A DNA stretch of 6,449 nucleotides from B46-G9 sp964548365 (GTDB lineage: Bacteria > Desulfobacterota > DSM-4660 > Desulfatiglandales > Desulfatiglandaceae): contig CAZJRD010000111.1 in NCBI GenBank assembly GCA_964548365.1, positions 1 through 6,449 on the forward strand, in the 5' to 3' direction. The position numbers were made by a program, and so were the translations under genes. Below the pieces are notes generated by a model. That model saw only the letters and a program-made list of their open reading frames with translations. It did not search any database and was not told where the DNA came from. Positions 1-5,160 of this stretch are shown here, piece by piece. The stretch's first letter is position 1, and each line of letters starts with the position of its first letter.

Positions 1-120
1 TCCCTGCCTGCAGCGGCTCAATATGTTGGTGTAATTGCGAATCGGTGCACTTAGTACGCGTTTTCGTAAATACGATGACATAACTGTTTTCCAGAATGGT
101 CATAGAAATTGAATTATGCT

Positions 121-316
121 TTCACCACAGAGTCACTGAGGACACAGAGATGCTTTCTTTTCCCTTGCAGGGAGATACCGACAAGGGAAAAAGATCAGTC
201 CTGTCTCAGCCAGGAGCAGTGTTCCTTCGCCGGGAGGCATGTTCTTTTTGCCCATCGCCGTCTCCCGATGGGCAAAAAACAAAAATCCTCTGTGCTCTCT
301 GGGACCCAGTGGTGAA
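121..316. repeat. MITE-like palindromic repeat element with terminal inverted repeats
   Basis: The ends are 29-bp imperfect inverted repeats. The left arm (121-149) starts TTCACCACAGAG and ends GGACACAGAG; the right arm (288-316) is its reverse complement at 23 of 29 positions and ends CCAGTGGTGAA. Inside lie a 10-bp perfect stem (158-167 with 182-191), a short TCCTG/CAGGA hairpin (199-203 with 211-215) and a 13-bp perfect stem (245-257 with 266-278). I recall arms of the form TTCACCACAGAG...ACACAGAG as ends of dispersed, non-coding repeats in many environmental bacterial genomes. No transposase is encoded, and I could not see a convincing target-site duplication beside the arms. Confidence 0.65.
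245..278. repeat. 13-bp perfect hairpin inside the repeat element
   Basis: TTTTTGCCCATCG (245-257) pairs perfectly with CGATGGGCAAAAA (266-278) around an 8-nt loop. The T-run is on the 5' side and the A-run on the 3' side on both strands. The stem therefore lacks the 3' U-tract of an intrinsic terminator in either direction and is better viewed as internal structure of the repeat element. Confidence 0.75.
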
Positions 317-395
317 CAAATATTGGACGGAATACGTCACTATCATGATAAATAGCTGTACTTGGGCACGTAACTAACAGAACGAGGGACACTAC

Positions 396-1280
396 ATGTC
401 GCAATTCCTGCAGTACTTCATTTCGGGGCTCTCCACCGGCAGCATCTACGCCCTAGTTGCCCTGGGCCTGGCGTTGATCTACCGCTCCACGCGAATCCTG
501 AATTTCGCCCATGGAGACATGGCCACGGCAGGCACCTTTTTCGCATTTACCCTGCTCGGGCTCAATTTTCATTTTACCCTCTCCTTCCTCCTGGCCCTGC
601 TCTTTGGAGCTGGTATTGCCATGCTGTTTTATTTTTGCGTCCTCATCCCGGCCCAGCGACGCGAAGCCACCCAGCTCGGGCAAATCATCCTGACCCTTGG
701 ATTCGGTCTCATCCTGGAGGGGCTCATAGCCTATTTCGGAGGGACAGAGCCGCAGTCATTCCCCTTCCCTCTCTCCGACACCAAGATTTACCAGCTCGGC
801 GGCGGAGTGGTAATCAGTCAACTGGGACTGGGAACCTTGGGCATCAGCCTTCTCGCTTCTCTCCTCTTCTACCTTCTCGTCCAGAAGACCCGTATCGGGC
901 TCGCCATGCGGGCCACCTCTGAAAACCTCCCCGGCGCGCAAACCCTCGGCATTCCTACGCGAAAAATACTCGCCCTCAGCTGGGGCCTTGCAGCCCTGCT
1001 CGGTGTGCTCGGCGGACTTTTTCTTGCCCCCGCCCTGCTCCTAGACCCATTTTTTATGCTGGAACCTTTCTTGAAAGGTTTCGCAGCGGCAATCCTCGGT
1101 GGTTTGAACAGTCTCCCCGGTGCCATTGTTGGCGGCCTGATTCTCGGTGTGGCAGAGAGCCTTGCCGGAGGATTCGTGTCTATTGCCTTTAAAAACACCC
1201 TGGCCTTTATTATCATTATTCTCGTCCTTCTTATCCGGCCTGAAGGACTTCTGGGGAAAGAATTCAAGGAAAGAGTTTAA
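396..1280 (+). CDS. livH: Branched-chain amino-acid ABC transporter permease, LivH family
   Basis: A 294-residue hydrophobic inner-membrane protein, the usual size for LivH (about 290-300). In the family, LivH and LivM form the transmembrane channel that imports leucine, isoleucine and valine, or related substrates such as urea or amides, powered by LivG/LivF and fed by a periplasmic binding protein. The N-terminal hallmark is present: SGLSTGSIYALVALGLALIY followed by RSTRILNFAHGD (residues 10-41). The cytoplasmic coupling loop lies at about 165-190 (RIGLAMRATSENLPGAQTLG), followed by further membrane segments, a GGLNSLPGAIVGG motif (235-247) and the typical RPEGLLGK tail (281-288). The ATG has a GAGG at 384-387, 8 nt upstream. 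The next gene starts 13 bp after the stop and is probably cotranscribed. LivM, LivG, LivF and LivK are absent from the window, so the substrate cannot be assigned. Confidence 0.93.
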   Translation: MSQFLQYFISGLSTGSIYALVALGLALIYRSTRILNFAHGDMATAGTFFAFTLLGLNFHFTLSFLLALLFGAGIAMLFYFCVLIPAQRREATQLGQIILTLGFGLILEGLIAYFGGTEPQSFPFPLSDTKIYQLGGGVVISQLGLGTLGISLLASLLFYLLVQKTRIGLAMRATSENLPGAQTLGIPTRKILALSWGLAALLGVLGGLFLAPALLLDPFFMLEPFLKGFAAAILGGLNSLPGAIVGGLILGVAESLAGGFVSIAFKNTLAFIIIILVLLIRPEGLLGKEFKERV

Positions 1281-1284
1281 AGGA
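1279..1284 (+). promoter_or_regulatory. Ribosome binding site that sets the Fe-S protein start
   Basis: AAAGGA overlaps the livH stop codon and lies 9 nt before the ATG at 1294. The same frame is open further upstream (from 1147), but that part lies inside livH. This site therefore favours 1294 as the true start and suggests translation linked to livH. Confidence 0.6.
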
Positions 1285-1293
1285 TGCAGTCCC

Positions 1294-2388
1294 ATGTCTG
1301 AAAATATCTATGAAAAGCTTCGAGAACAGGTGGACCAGTATTCAGTGGGATTTCCCAAAACCGTATCCGGGGTGGAAATGAAGATACTGCGGAAACTCTT
1401 TACCGAGGAAGAGGCCCGCATGTACCTGAATCTCAGCATGATGCTTGAGACCCCTGAAGCAGTGGCACAGAGGACCAAACAGGATCCTGAAAGCGTCTCT
1501 GCTCTCCTTCAAAAAATGGGCGGCAAGGGTATCGTGTTTCGCGTAAAGAAGGAGGGGCTGGTCAAGTATGCGGCGGTCCCCTTTGTGGTGGGTTTTTATG
1601 AATTCCAGTTGAAGAATCTTGACAAAGAACTTGCGGCCCTGGTGGACCAGTACCTTGAAGAGGCCTTCGGCAAGGAAATGTCAACGAAGACGGTGCCCAT
1701 GCGCACCATACCGGTCAATCGCGCCATTCAGGTGTCATGGCCCGTGGCCCCCTATGAAGATGTGCGTGAAATCATCAAAAGCAAGAAAAAAATCGCGGTG
1801 GCCAATTGTATATGTCGGACCCAAAAGCACCTGATCGGCCAAGGGTGTGACAAACCGCTCGAGACCTGCTTCATGTTCGGATCCCATGCCGATTATTATG
1901 TGGACCATGAAATGGGACGATGGATCGATCAGGAAGAGGCCCTCAGTATCCTGGACCTGTGCGAGGAAGAAGGGCTGGTCCCGCAGCCCTACAACGCGCA
2001 AAACCCAGGAGGCCTCTGCAACTGCTGCGGCGATTGCTGCGGGATCCTCCGCGCTCTCAAGAAACAGCCCAAACCCGCAGAAATGACCGTGTCCAATTAT
2101 TTCGCCGTGGTTGACCCGGAGCTCTGCGCGGCATGCGAGACCTGCCTCGATCGCTGCCAGATGGATGCTATTACCATCGGGGAAGACGAAATTGCCCACG
2201 TCAACCTGGATCGTTGTATCGGGTGCGGCCTGTGTGTTACCACTTGTACCACCGAGGCACTCAGCCTGCAGCCAAAGCCTGAAAATGTGCGGAGGGAACC
2301 ACCTGCAACGGGCCGGGACAGCATGATGCAAATGGCAAATGAACGGGGGAAAAATCTGATTCCCCTCGCCTTCACAAACCCTTCATAA
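1294..2388 (+). CDS. Cysteine-rich 4Fe-4S protein with winged-helix-like N-terminus
   Basis: 364 residues, probably cytoplasmic, with no signal peptide or membrane segment. Residues about 28-90 resemble a winged-helix fold (ETPEAVAQRTKQDPESVSALL, then a KGIVFRVKKEGLVKYA wing). Residues 170-250 carry an unusual cysteine set: CICR (C172, C174), C185, C192, C223, and a CNCCGDCCG cluster (C242, C244, C245, C248, C249). The C-terminus has two ferredoxin-type CxxCxxCxxxC motifs, C278/281/284/288 and C308/311/314/318, so it probably binds two [4Fe-4S] clusters. Neither motif has the usual proline after its fourth cysteine (Q289, T319). I recall similar HTH/CxCR/ferredoxin proteins in sulfate reducers and syntrophs, annotated only as 4Fe-4S binding proteins. 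A role in electron transfer or redox sensing is inference. It follows livH closely and probably shares its transcript. Confidence 0.85.
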   Translation: MSENIYEKLREQVDQYSVGFPKTVSGVEMKILRKLFTEEEARMYLNLSMMLETPEAVAQRTKQDPESVSALLQKMGGKGIVFRVKKEGLVKYAAVPFVVGFYEFQLKNLDKELAALVDQYLEEAFGKEMSTKTVPMRTIPVNRAIQVSWPVAPYEDVREIIKSKKKIAVANCICRTQKHLIGQGCDKPLETCFMFGSHADYYVDHEMGRWIDQEEALSILDLCEEEGLVPQPYNAQNPGGLCNCCGDCCGILRALKKQPKPAEMTVSNYFAVVDPELCAACETCLDRCQMDAITIGEDEIAHVNLDRCIGCGLCVTTCTTEALSLQPKPENVRREPPATGRDSMMQMANERGKNLIPLAFTNPS

Positions 2389-2408
2389 CCTCGCAGGGAG
2401 GCGACACC

Positions 2409-3077
2409 TCAGCCCGAAGAGGCTCGCTCAATATCGATAATCTTCATATCCCCTACGTATTTCATTGTCTCGTAGCGCGTAATTCCCTGGAGCTTGCGGG
2501 TTATGGTCCCGATCTTCTCGACGTTTCGATTGATGTTTCGAGCCGCTGAAAAAAGCTGATCTTCTTCTGGTATTTCACGAAGGAGGAGCTCAGTAGCCCA
2601 CGTGACGGCCTGGAGCGGTTGATTCATCTCGTGGCAAACAGCACCCGCCATCTCAAGGACGCCCTGAAGTTTTTCCTGCTCCACGATTTTTTCAACCAGC
2701 ATCCTCTGGGTCAAGACCGAGCGTATCCTCGAAAGGAGTTCCACCCTGTTGATGGGTTTCCTTACATAGTCGGTCCCTCCCGACTCGAATGCTTTTCGCA
2801 AAACAGCATCGTCAGTATTTGCCGTCACAAAAATGACCGGGATATCCCTGATATCTTTCTCCTCCTTGATGATCCGGCAGGCGTCAAGCCCGCTCATCTC
2901 GCCCATGAAGATGTCCATGAGAACAAGATCCGGCTTCCCGATTCTCACCGCTTCAATGGCTGACGGCCCATCAATTGCGCTCACAGTATCGTATCCCTCT
3001 TTTTCAAGGATAGCCTGTACCAACCTGATGTTGACAGGGTTATCATCCACCTCGAGGACTAATTTTTTCTTTTCCAC
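2409..3077 (-). CDS. Response regulator receiver fused to HisKA domain, no ATPase domain
   Basis: 222 residues from the preferred GTG start. Residues 5-120 form a CheY-like receiver: acidic pair D11/D12 (VDDN), phospho-acceptor D55 (LVLMDIF), T85 (VIFVTAN) and K107 (YVRKP). After a short helical linker comes a HisKA-type dimerisation helix pair with H149 in AGAVCHEMNQPLQAV. The protein ends at about residue 222 with TRYETMKYVGD and KIIDIERAS, with no N, G1 or G2 boxes of a HATPase_c domain. The stop is a clean TGA and the reading frame is intact, so this is probably its natural length. I recall a similar tail in other short deltaproteobacterial receiver/HisKA proteins. It could take phosphate from a partner kinase or act as a phosphotransfer or dimerisation adaptor (inference). 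It lies 82 bp downstream of the radical SAM gene on the same strand. An upstream TTG start at 3128 is possible (239 residues). Confidence 0.87.
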   Translation of the reverse strand: MEKKKLVLEVDDNPVNIRLVQAILEKEGYDTVSAIDGPSAIEAVRIGKPDLVLMDIFMGEMSGLDACRIIKEEKDIRDIPVIFVTANTDDAVLRKAFESGGTDYVRKPINRVELLSRIRSVLTQRMLVEKIVEQEKLQGVLEMAGAVCHEMNQPLQAVTWATELLLREIPEEDQLFSAARNINRNVEKIGTITRKLQGITRYETMKYVGDMKIIDIERASSG

Positions 3078-3083
3078 CCCATT

Positions 3084-3090
3084 CTCCTCC
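3084..3090 (-). promoter_or_regulatory. Ribosome binding site that favours the GTG start at 3077
   Basis: On the minus strand, GGAGGAG lies 6 nt before the GTG at 3077-3075. The competing TTG at 3128 has a GAAGGA that abuts it with no spacer, which is too close. Starting at 3077 also gives the short MEKKKLVLEVDDN lead usual for receiver domains. Confidence 0.55.
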
Positions 3091-3159
3091 ACGCTGTTCT
3101 CTTCAACTGTCTTGGTGAATAGGATCAATCCTTCAAAAATTATGCCAGAGCCCTGTCTC

Positions 3160-4335
3160 TCAACTCCACCGCCCGGGAATAACGGTTCCGCAAAACCTGC
3201 AGCGGCTGTTCTTGATATTGTTCTGAGAAATCAAATAGCCCTTCCGTTCGATTAATATCTCGTGACAGTGGTGGCAATAGGTGTTTGTCGCCTCGTGCCC
3301 CGGGACATTGCCGATATAGACATAATGGATGCCCTCCCCGATCGCAATTTCCCGCAATTTTTCGAGGGTCGGGACAGGAGTGGGCGGGAGGCGGGTGAGT
3401 TTATATTGGGGGAAAAACCGCAAGAAATGCAGCGGATAATCCGGGCCCAGTTCCTGAACAATCCATTTGCACATCCGCCGGATCATCTTGGGGTCATCAA
3501 CATAGGTCGGCACGACAAGGGTCGTCATTTCAAACCACACTCCCTCCCTGTGGAGGATCTTAAAGGTATTTAGCACGGGTTGAAGCGTTCCCCCGTTCAG
3601 GCAACGGTAGATATGGTCTTCAAAGGATTTCAGGTTGATGTTGGCACCATGCAGATACCTGGCAAGCAACCGGAGGGGTTCTTCATTGATGTACCCGTTG
3701 GAAACGAGTACGTTCCTGAGGCCTGCGGCACTGGCCGCCTTGGCCGTGTCAAACATGTATTCATAATAGGTAATGGCTTCCGAATAAGTATACGCGATGG
3801 ATGGCAGATTCTTTTTCTCGGCCTCTTTCACCACTTGAGCTGGGAAGAGTTCCACACTTTGAACATCTTCGGGTCTCTTTTGGGAAATCTCCCAATTCTG
3901 GCAATTGAGACACCGGAAGTTGCACCCCGTCGTGGCAATGGAAAAGATTTGAGATGCAGGATAGAAATGGTAAAGCGGTTTTTTTTCAATGGGATCCACG
4001 TGAACGGCACAGGGATTTCCATAAGTAAGCGAATAGAGTTTCCCCCCGATATTTACCTTGGAGCGGCAAATACTCCTGTCCCCCGGCTCCAGGTAGCACC
4101 TGTTCGGGCAGATCTGGCACTGCACATTTTTCCCGTCCGAGGCATAATGGATCCCCTCGATAGACCATTTCCATGGTCTGGAAGGCCCGTCCCCCTTGAG
4201 AACATGACCCTGAACGCTCTTTGCCCCGGCATTCCCCTTCGCGAAAAAAGCAAAGCCCTCCCCGGGGCAAAGCAGCCCTGCCGCTCCCAGCCCCAGGGTC
4301 TTCAGAAACTGTTTTCTGGTCATCTCACAGGGCAT
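3160..4335 (-). CDS. amrS: AmrS-family radical SAM enzyme with Tat-like N-terminal extension
   Basis: 391 residues from the ATG at 4335. The radical SAM signature is C138, C142, C145 in TTGCNFRCLNCQNWEISQ, which is diagnostic of the AmrS (AmmeMemoRadiSam) family, together with LYHFYPASQ just before it. A family N-terminal cysteine group precedes it (C73, C76, C80, C90: CQICPNRC, then SICRS), and a CHHC/CRFCGTVIPGRW ribbon ends the protein (C354, C357, C379, C382). It should bind a [4Fe-4S] cluster and cleave S-adenosylmethionine; the family substrate is not established to my knowledge. The first 50 residues are additional to typical members of about 335 residues and include TRKQFLKTLGLGAAGLL, a twin-arginine-like signal with RK instead of RR. 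No Memo or AMMECR1 gene is visible. GGGGGAG is 3 nt before this ATG, a short spacing; ATGs at 4407, 4347 and 4323 are alternatives. The REC-HisKA gene follows on the same strand. Confidence 0.9.
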   Translation of the reverse strand: MPCEMTRKQFLKTLGLGAAGLLCPGEGFAFFAKGNAGAKSVQGHVLKGDGPSRPWKWSIEGIHYASDGKNVQCQICPNRCYLEPGDRSICRSKVNIGGKLYSLTYGNPCAVHVDPIEKKPLYHFYPASQIFSIATTGCNFRCLNCQNWEISQKRPEDVQSVELFPAQVVKEAEKKNLPSIAYTYSEAITYYEYMFDTAKAASAAGLRNVLVSNGYINEEPLRLLARYLHGANINLKSFEDHIYRCLNGGTLQPVLNTFKILHREGVWFEMTTLVVPTYVDDPKMIRRMCKWIVQELGPDYPLHFLRFFPQYKLTRLPPTPVPTLEKLREIAIGEGIHYVYIGNVPGHEATNTYCHHCHEILIERKGYLISQNNIKNSRCRFCGTVIPGRWS

Positions 4336-4524
4336 ATTCTCCCCCATTTGTTCAGCCACTATGGCTATCCTAAATCTTTTTCCTACCTTGCTCAAGCAAT
4401 TCCTCATCTCCCAAATCTACCATCTCGTTTCCGCATCATGTCTTCCACCGAAATACCAGCCCTTTCTTCTTGCAATCTATTAATCTAAGTGATAAAAAAC
4501 ATACTCGCCTTTACCAGAATGCTC

Positions 4525-4605
4525 TGCAATTTGCTGCAGGGATGACCAGCCTGCGCCGGAGATCTCGACGCAACTCCGATCAGATACCCTGCAGCCTGCT
4601 GCAAA
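4525..4605. repeat. Inverted-repeat cluster with two competing pairings
   Basis: GCTGCAGGG (4533-4541) is perfectly complementary to CCCTGCAGC (4587-4595). TTTGCTGCAGG (4530-4540) also pairs at 10 of 11 positions with CCTGCTGCAAA (4595-4605). The left arm can use only one of these at a time. The right side has its own dyad, TGCAGC-CT-GCTGCA (4590-4603). The motif TGCA-N3-TGCTGCA occurs twice in the same orientation, at 4525-4538 and 4590-4603, 65 bp apart. It could be a pair of protein-binding sites or a structured leader; the function is unknown. Confidence 0.45.
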
Positions 4606-4634
4606 GAATTTCATTTGCTTCCTTTTTCAACCTG

Positions 4635-4648
4635 TCATAAATTTATGA
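4635..4648. promoter_or_regulatory. 14-bp perfect palindrome, possible operator
   Basis: TCATAAATTTATGA is identical to its reverse complement and sits in an AT-rich patch between the inverted-repeat cluster and the REP-like repeat, about 230 bp before the small membrane gene. A dimeric regulator could bind such a site. No regulator is implicated by the sequence, and an AT-rich palindrome of this length can arise by chance. Confidence 0.3.
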
Positions 4649-4704
4649 AAAAACGATCTGGCCCCCATACCCCCATATTATCCTTGCAACGACGTTTACC
4701 ACCC

Positions 4705-4733
4705 CGTCATTCCGGCGAAAGCCGGAATCCAGG
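4705..4733. repeat. REP-like dispersed repeat (ATTCCGGC-GAAA-GCCGGAAT)
   Basis: The core is a perfect 8-bp stem, ATTCCGGC (4709-4716) and GCCGGAAT (4721-4728), closed by a GAAA tetraloop and flanked by CGTC and CCAGG. The pattern CGTCATTCC(C/G)GC-GAAA-GC(C/G)GGAATCCAG is a very common extragenic repeat in proteobacterial genomes (from memory). Only one copy is in the window. No T-tract follows it, so it is not a typical terminator. Confidence 0.75.
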
Positions 4734-4874
4734 AAACAACAGGGTCGTTGAGCGTTGTCTGCATTTTTCCTTTTTGAGCCTGCCGGCTGCATCAGGATCG
4801 GGGCAAAGACGCTCTTCATCGTCCTGGGTGGTCGGATGCTCATTTTTTCCGGGAAATAGAGGCGGTCGTTTGTG

Positions 4875-5081
4875 ATGGGAAGCACCGCGAAAATCTTATG
4901 GGCTGTGTTGTTTGGCGCGATTGGTCTCGGGTTTTTCACTTATGGAAAAAGACAACGAAAAGTGGTCCCTCTATTTTGCGGGGTGGCGCTCTTTGTATTT
5001 CCCTATTTCATCTCAAACGTGTATATTCTTGTGCTTATCGGGGTTGGTTTCGTGGTCTTACCCTATTTCATACGGGTGTGA
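4875..5081 (+). CDS. Small hydrophobic membrane protein, 68 residues
   Basis: The protein begins MGSTAKILWAVLFGAIGLGF and has two to three hydrophobic stretches: about residues 7-22; about 30-45 (VPLFCGVALFVFPYFI); and about 48-64 (VYILVLIGVGFVVLPYF), separated by a basic KRQRK turn (25-29). The repeated V(F/L)PYFI motif at the end of the second and third stretches suggests a short internal repeat. I recall similar 65-70-residue proteins in proteobacteria, sometimes labelled amino acid transport protein without clear support, so I assign no function. A GTG lies directly before the ATG (4872); AGAGG at 4858-4862 is 9 nt from the GTG and 12 nt from the ATG, so either could be used. The kinase gene follows after 79 bp. 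Confidence 0.72.
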   Translation: MGSTAKILWAVLFGAIGLGFFTYGKRQRKVVPLFCGVALFVFPYFISNVYILVLIGVGFVVLPYFIRV

Positions 5082-5149
5082 AGGGTGAGGAAGAACGGCC
5101 TTGGCCGGAAATCGAGAAGAGTATATCAGCCTGTCAGATCAGATGCCTT

Positions 5150-5153
5150 GGAG
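5150..5153 (+). promoter_or_regulatory. Ribosome binding site that sets the kinase start
   Basis: GGAG, followed by AAG, lies 7 nt before the ATG at 5161. An in-frame ATG at 5143 would add only six residues and has no such site upstream, so 5161 is preferred. Confidence 0.5.
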
Positions 5154-5160
5154 AAGCAAA

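Larger units (their letters stand above)
1..395. other. Intergenic region upstream of livH, no gene supported
   Basis: No reading frame here has a plausible protein composition or a ribosome binding site. The frames that are open run through the palindromic repeat at 121-316 and look incidental. Positions 1-120 hold nothing I recognise; the three plus-strand frames that enter from the left edge close by positions 32, 54 and about 83, and none reads as a known C-terminus. After the repeat, 317-395 is the probable leader of livH. It includes a weak promoter-like pair (TTGGAC at 323-328 and GATAAA at 347-352, 18-bp spacing) and a perfect 10-bp palindrome TATCATGATA at 341-350 that overlaps the putative -10 position. 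Both are suggestive only. Confidence 0.6.
4336..4874. other. Divergent intergenic region between amrS and the small membrane gene
   Basis: About 540 bp with no convincing gene. It should hold the promoters for both the leftward amrS operon and the rightward membrane protein/kinase genes, but I could not identify convincing -35/-10 or sigma-54 boxes. It contains an inverted-repeat cluster (4525-4605), a 14-bp palindrome (4635-4648) and one REP-like repeat (4705-4733), each listed separately. An open frame over 4615-4875 reads through the repeat, giving RHSGESRNPG, a translation artefact often produced by this repeat type; I do not regard it as a gene. Positions 4734-4874 show nothing I recognise. 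Confidence 0.6.

Noticed and set aside
7..18. Twelve-base match CCTGCAGCGGCT shared with 3196-3207
   Set aside because: The match is short, lies in unrelated contexts (intergenic versus near the amrS 3' end) and has no flanking similarity, so it is probably chance.
1..54. Possible C-terminus of an upstream plus-strand gene entering the window
   Set aside because: Seventeen codons up to the TAG at 52-54 are too few to recognise, and no frame is favoured over the others.
245..278. Intrinsic (possibly bidirectional) terminator
   Set aside because: The A/T runs are on the wrong sides of the stem for both strands, so no U-tract would follow the hairpin in either RNA.
96..404. Open frames on both strands across the leader of livH
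   Set aside because: They run through the palindromic repeat, have no ribosome binding sites and show no protein-like pattern.
1147..1293. Longer N-terminus for the Fe-S protein
   Set aside because: It would overlap livH by 134 bp, and its sequence is an out-of-frame reading of LivH codons; the ATG at 1294 has a good ribosome binding site.
1294..2388. Heterodisulfide reductase-type CCG domain or HdrA/HdrB-like identity
   Set aside because: The CNCCGDCCG spacing does not match the CCG-domain pattern (CC and CxxC separated by about 30 residues), and there is no flavin-binding motif.
2385..2430. Terminator between the convergent genes
   Set aside because: Only 4-bp stems are possible (for example GAGG/CCTC and AGCC/GGCT) and no T-tract follows on either strand.
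3580..4488. 302-residue plus-strand open frame opposite amrS
   Set aside because: The minus strand carries the full AmrS motif set, and the plus-strand product matches nothing recognisable; it is the antisense shadow.
4615..4875. 86-residue plus-strand open frame
   Set aside because: It reads through the REP-like repeat (giving RHSGESRNPG) and has no ribosome binding site or domain pattern.
5091..5112. CGGCC-TT-GGCCG dyad between the small membrane gene and the kinase as a terminator
   Set aside because: The loop is too short for a stable hairpin of that form and no T-tract follows.
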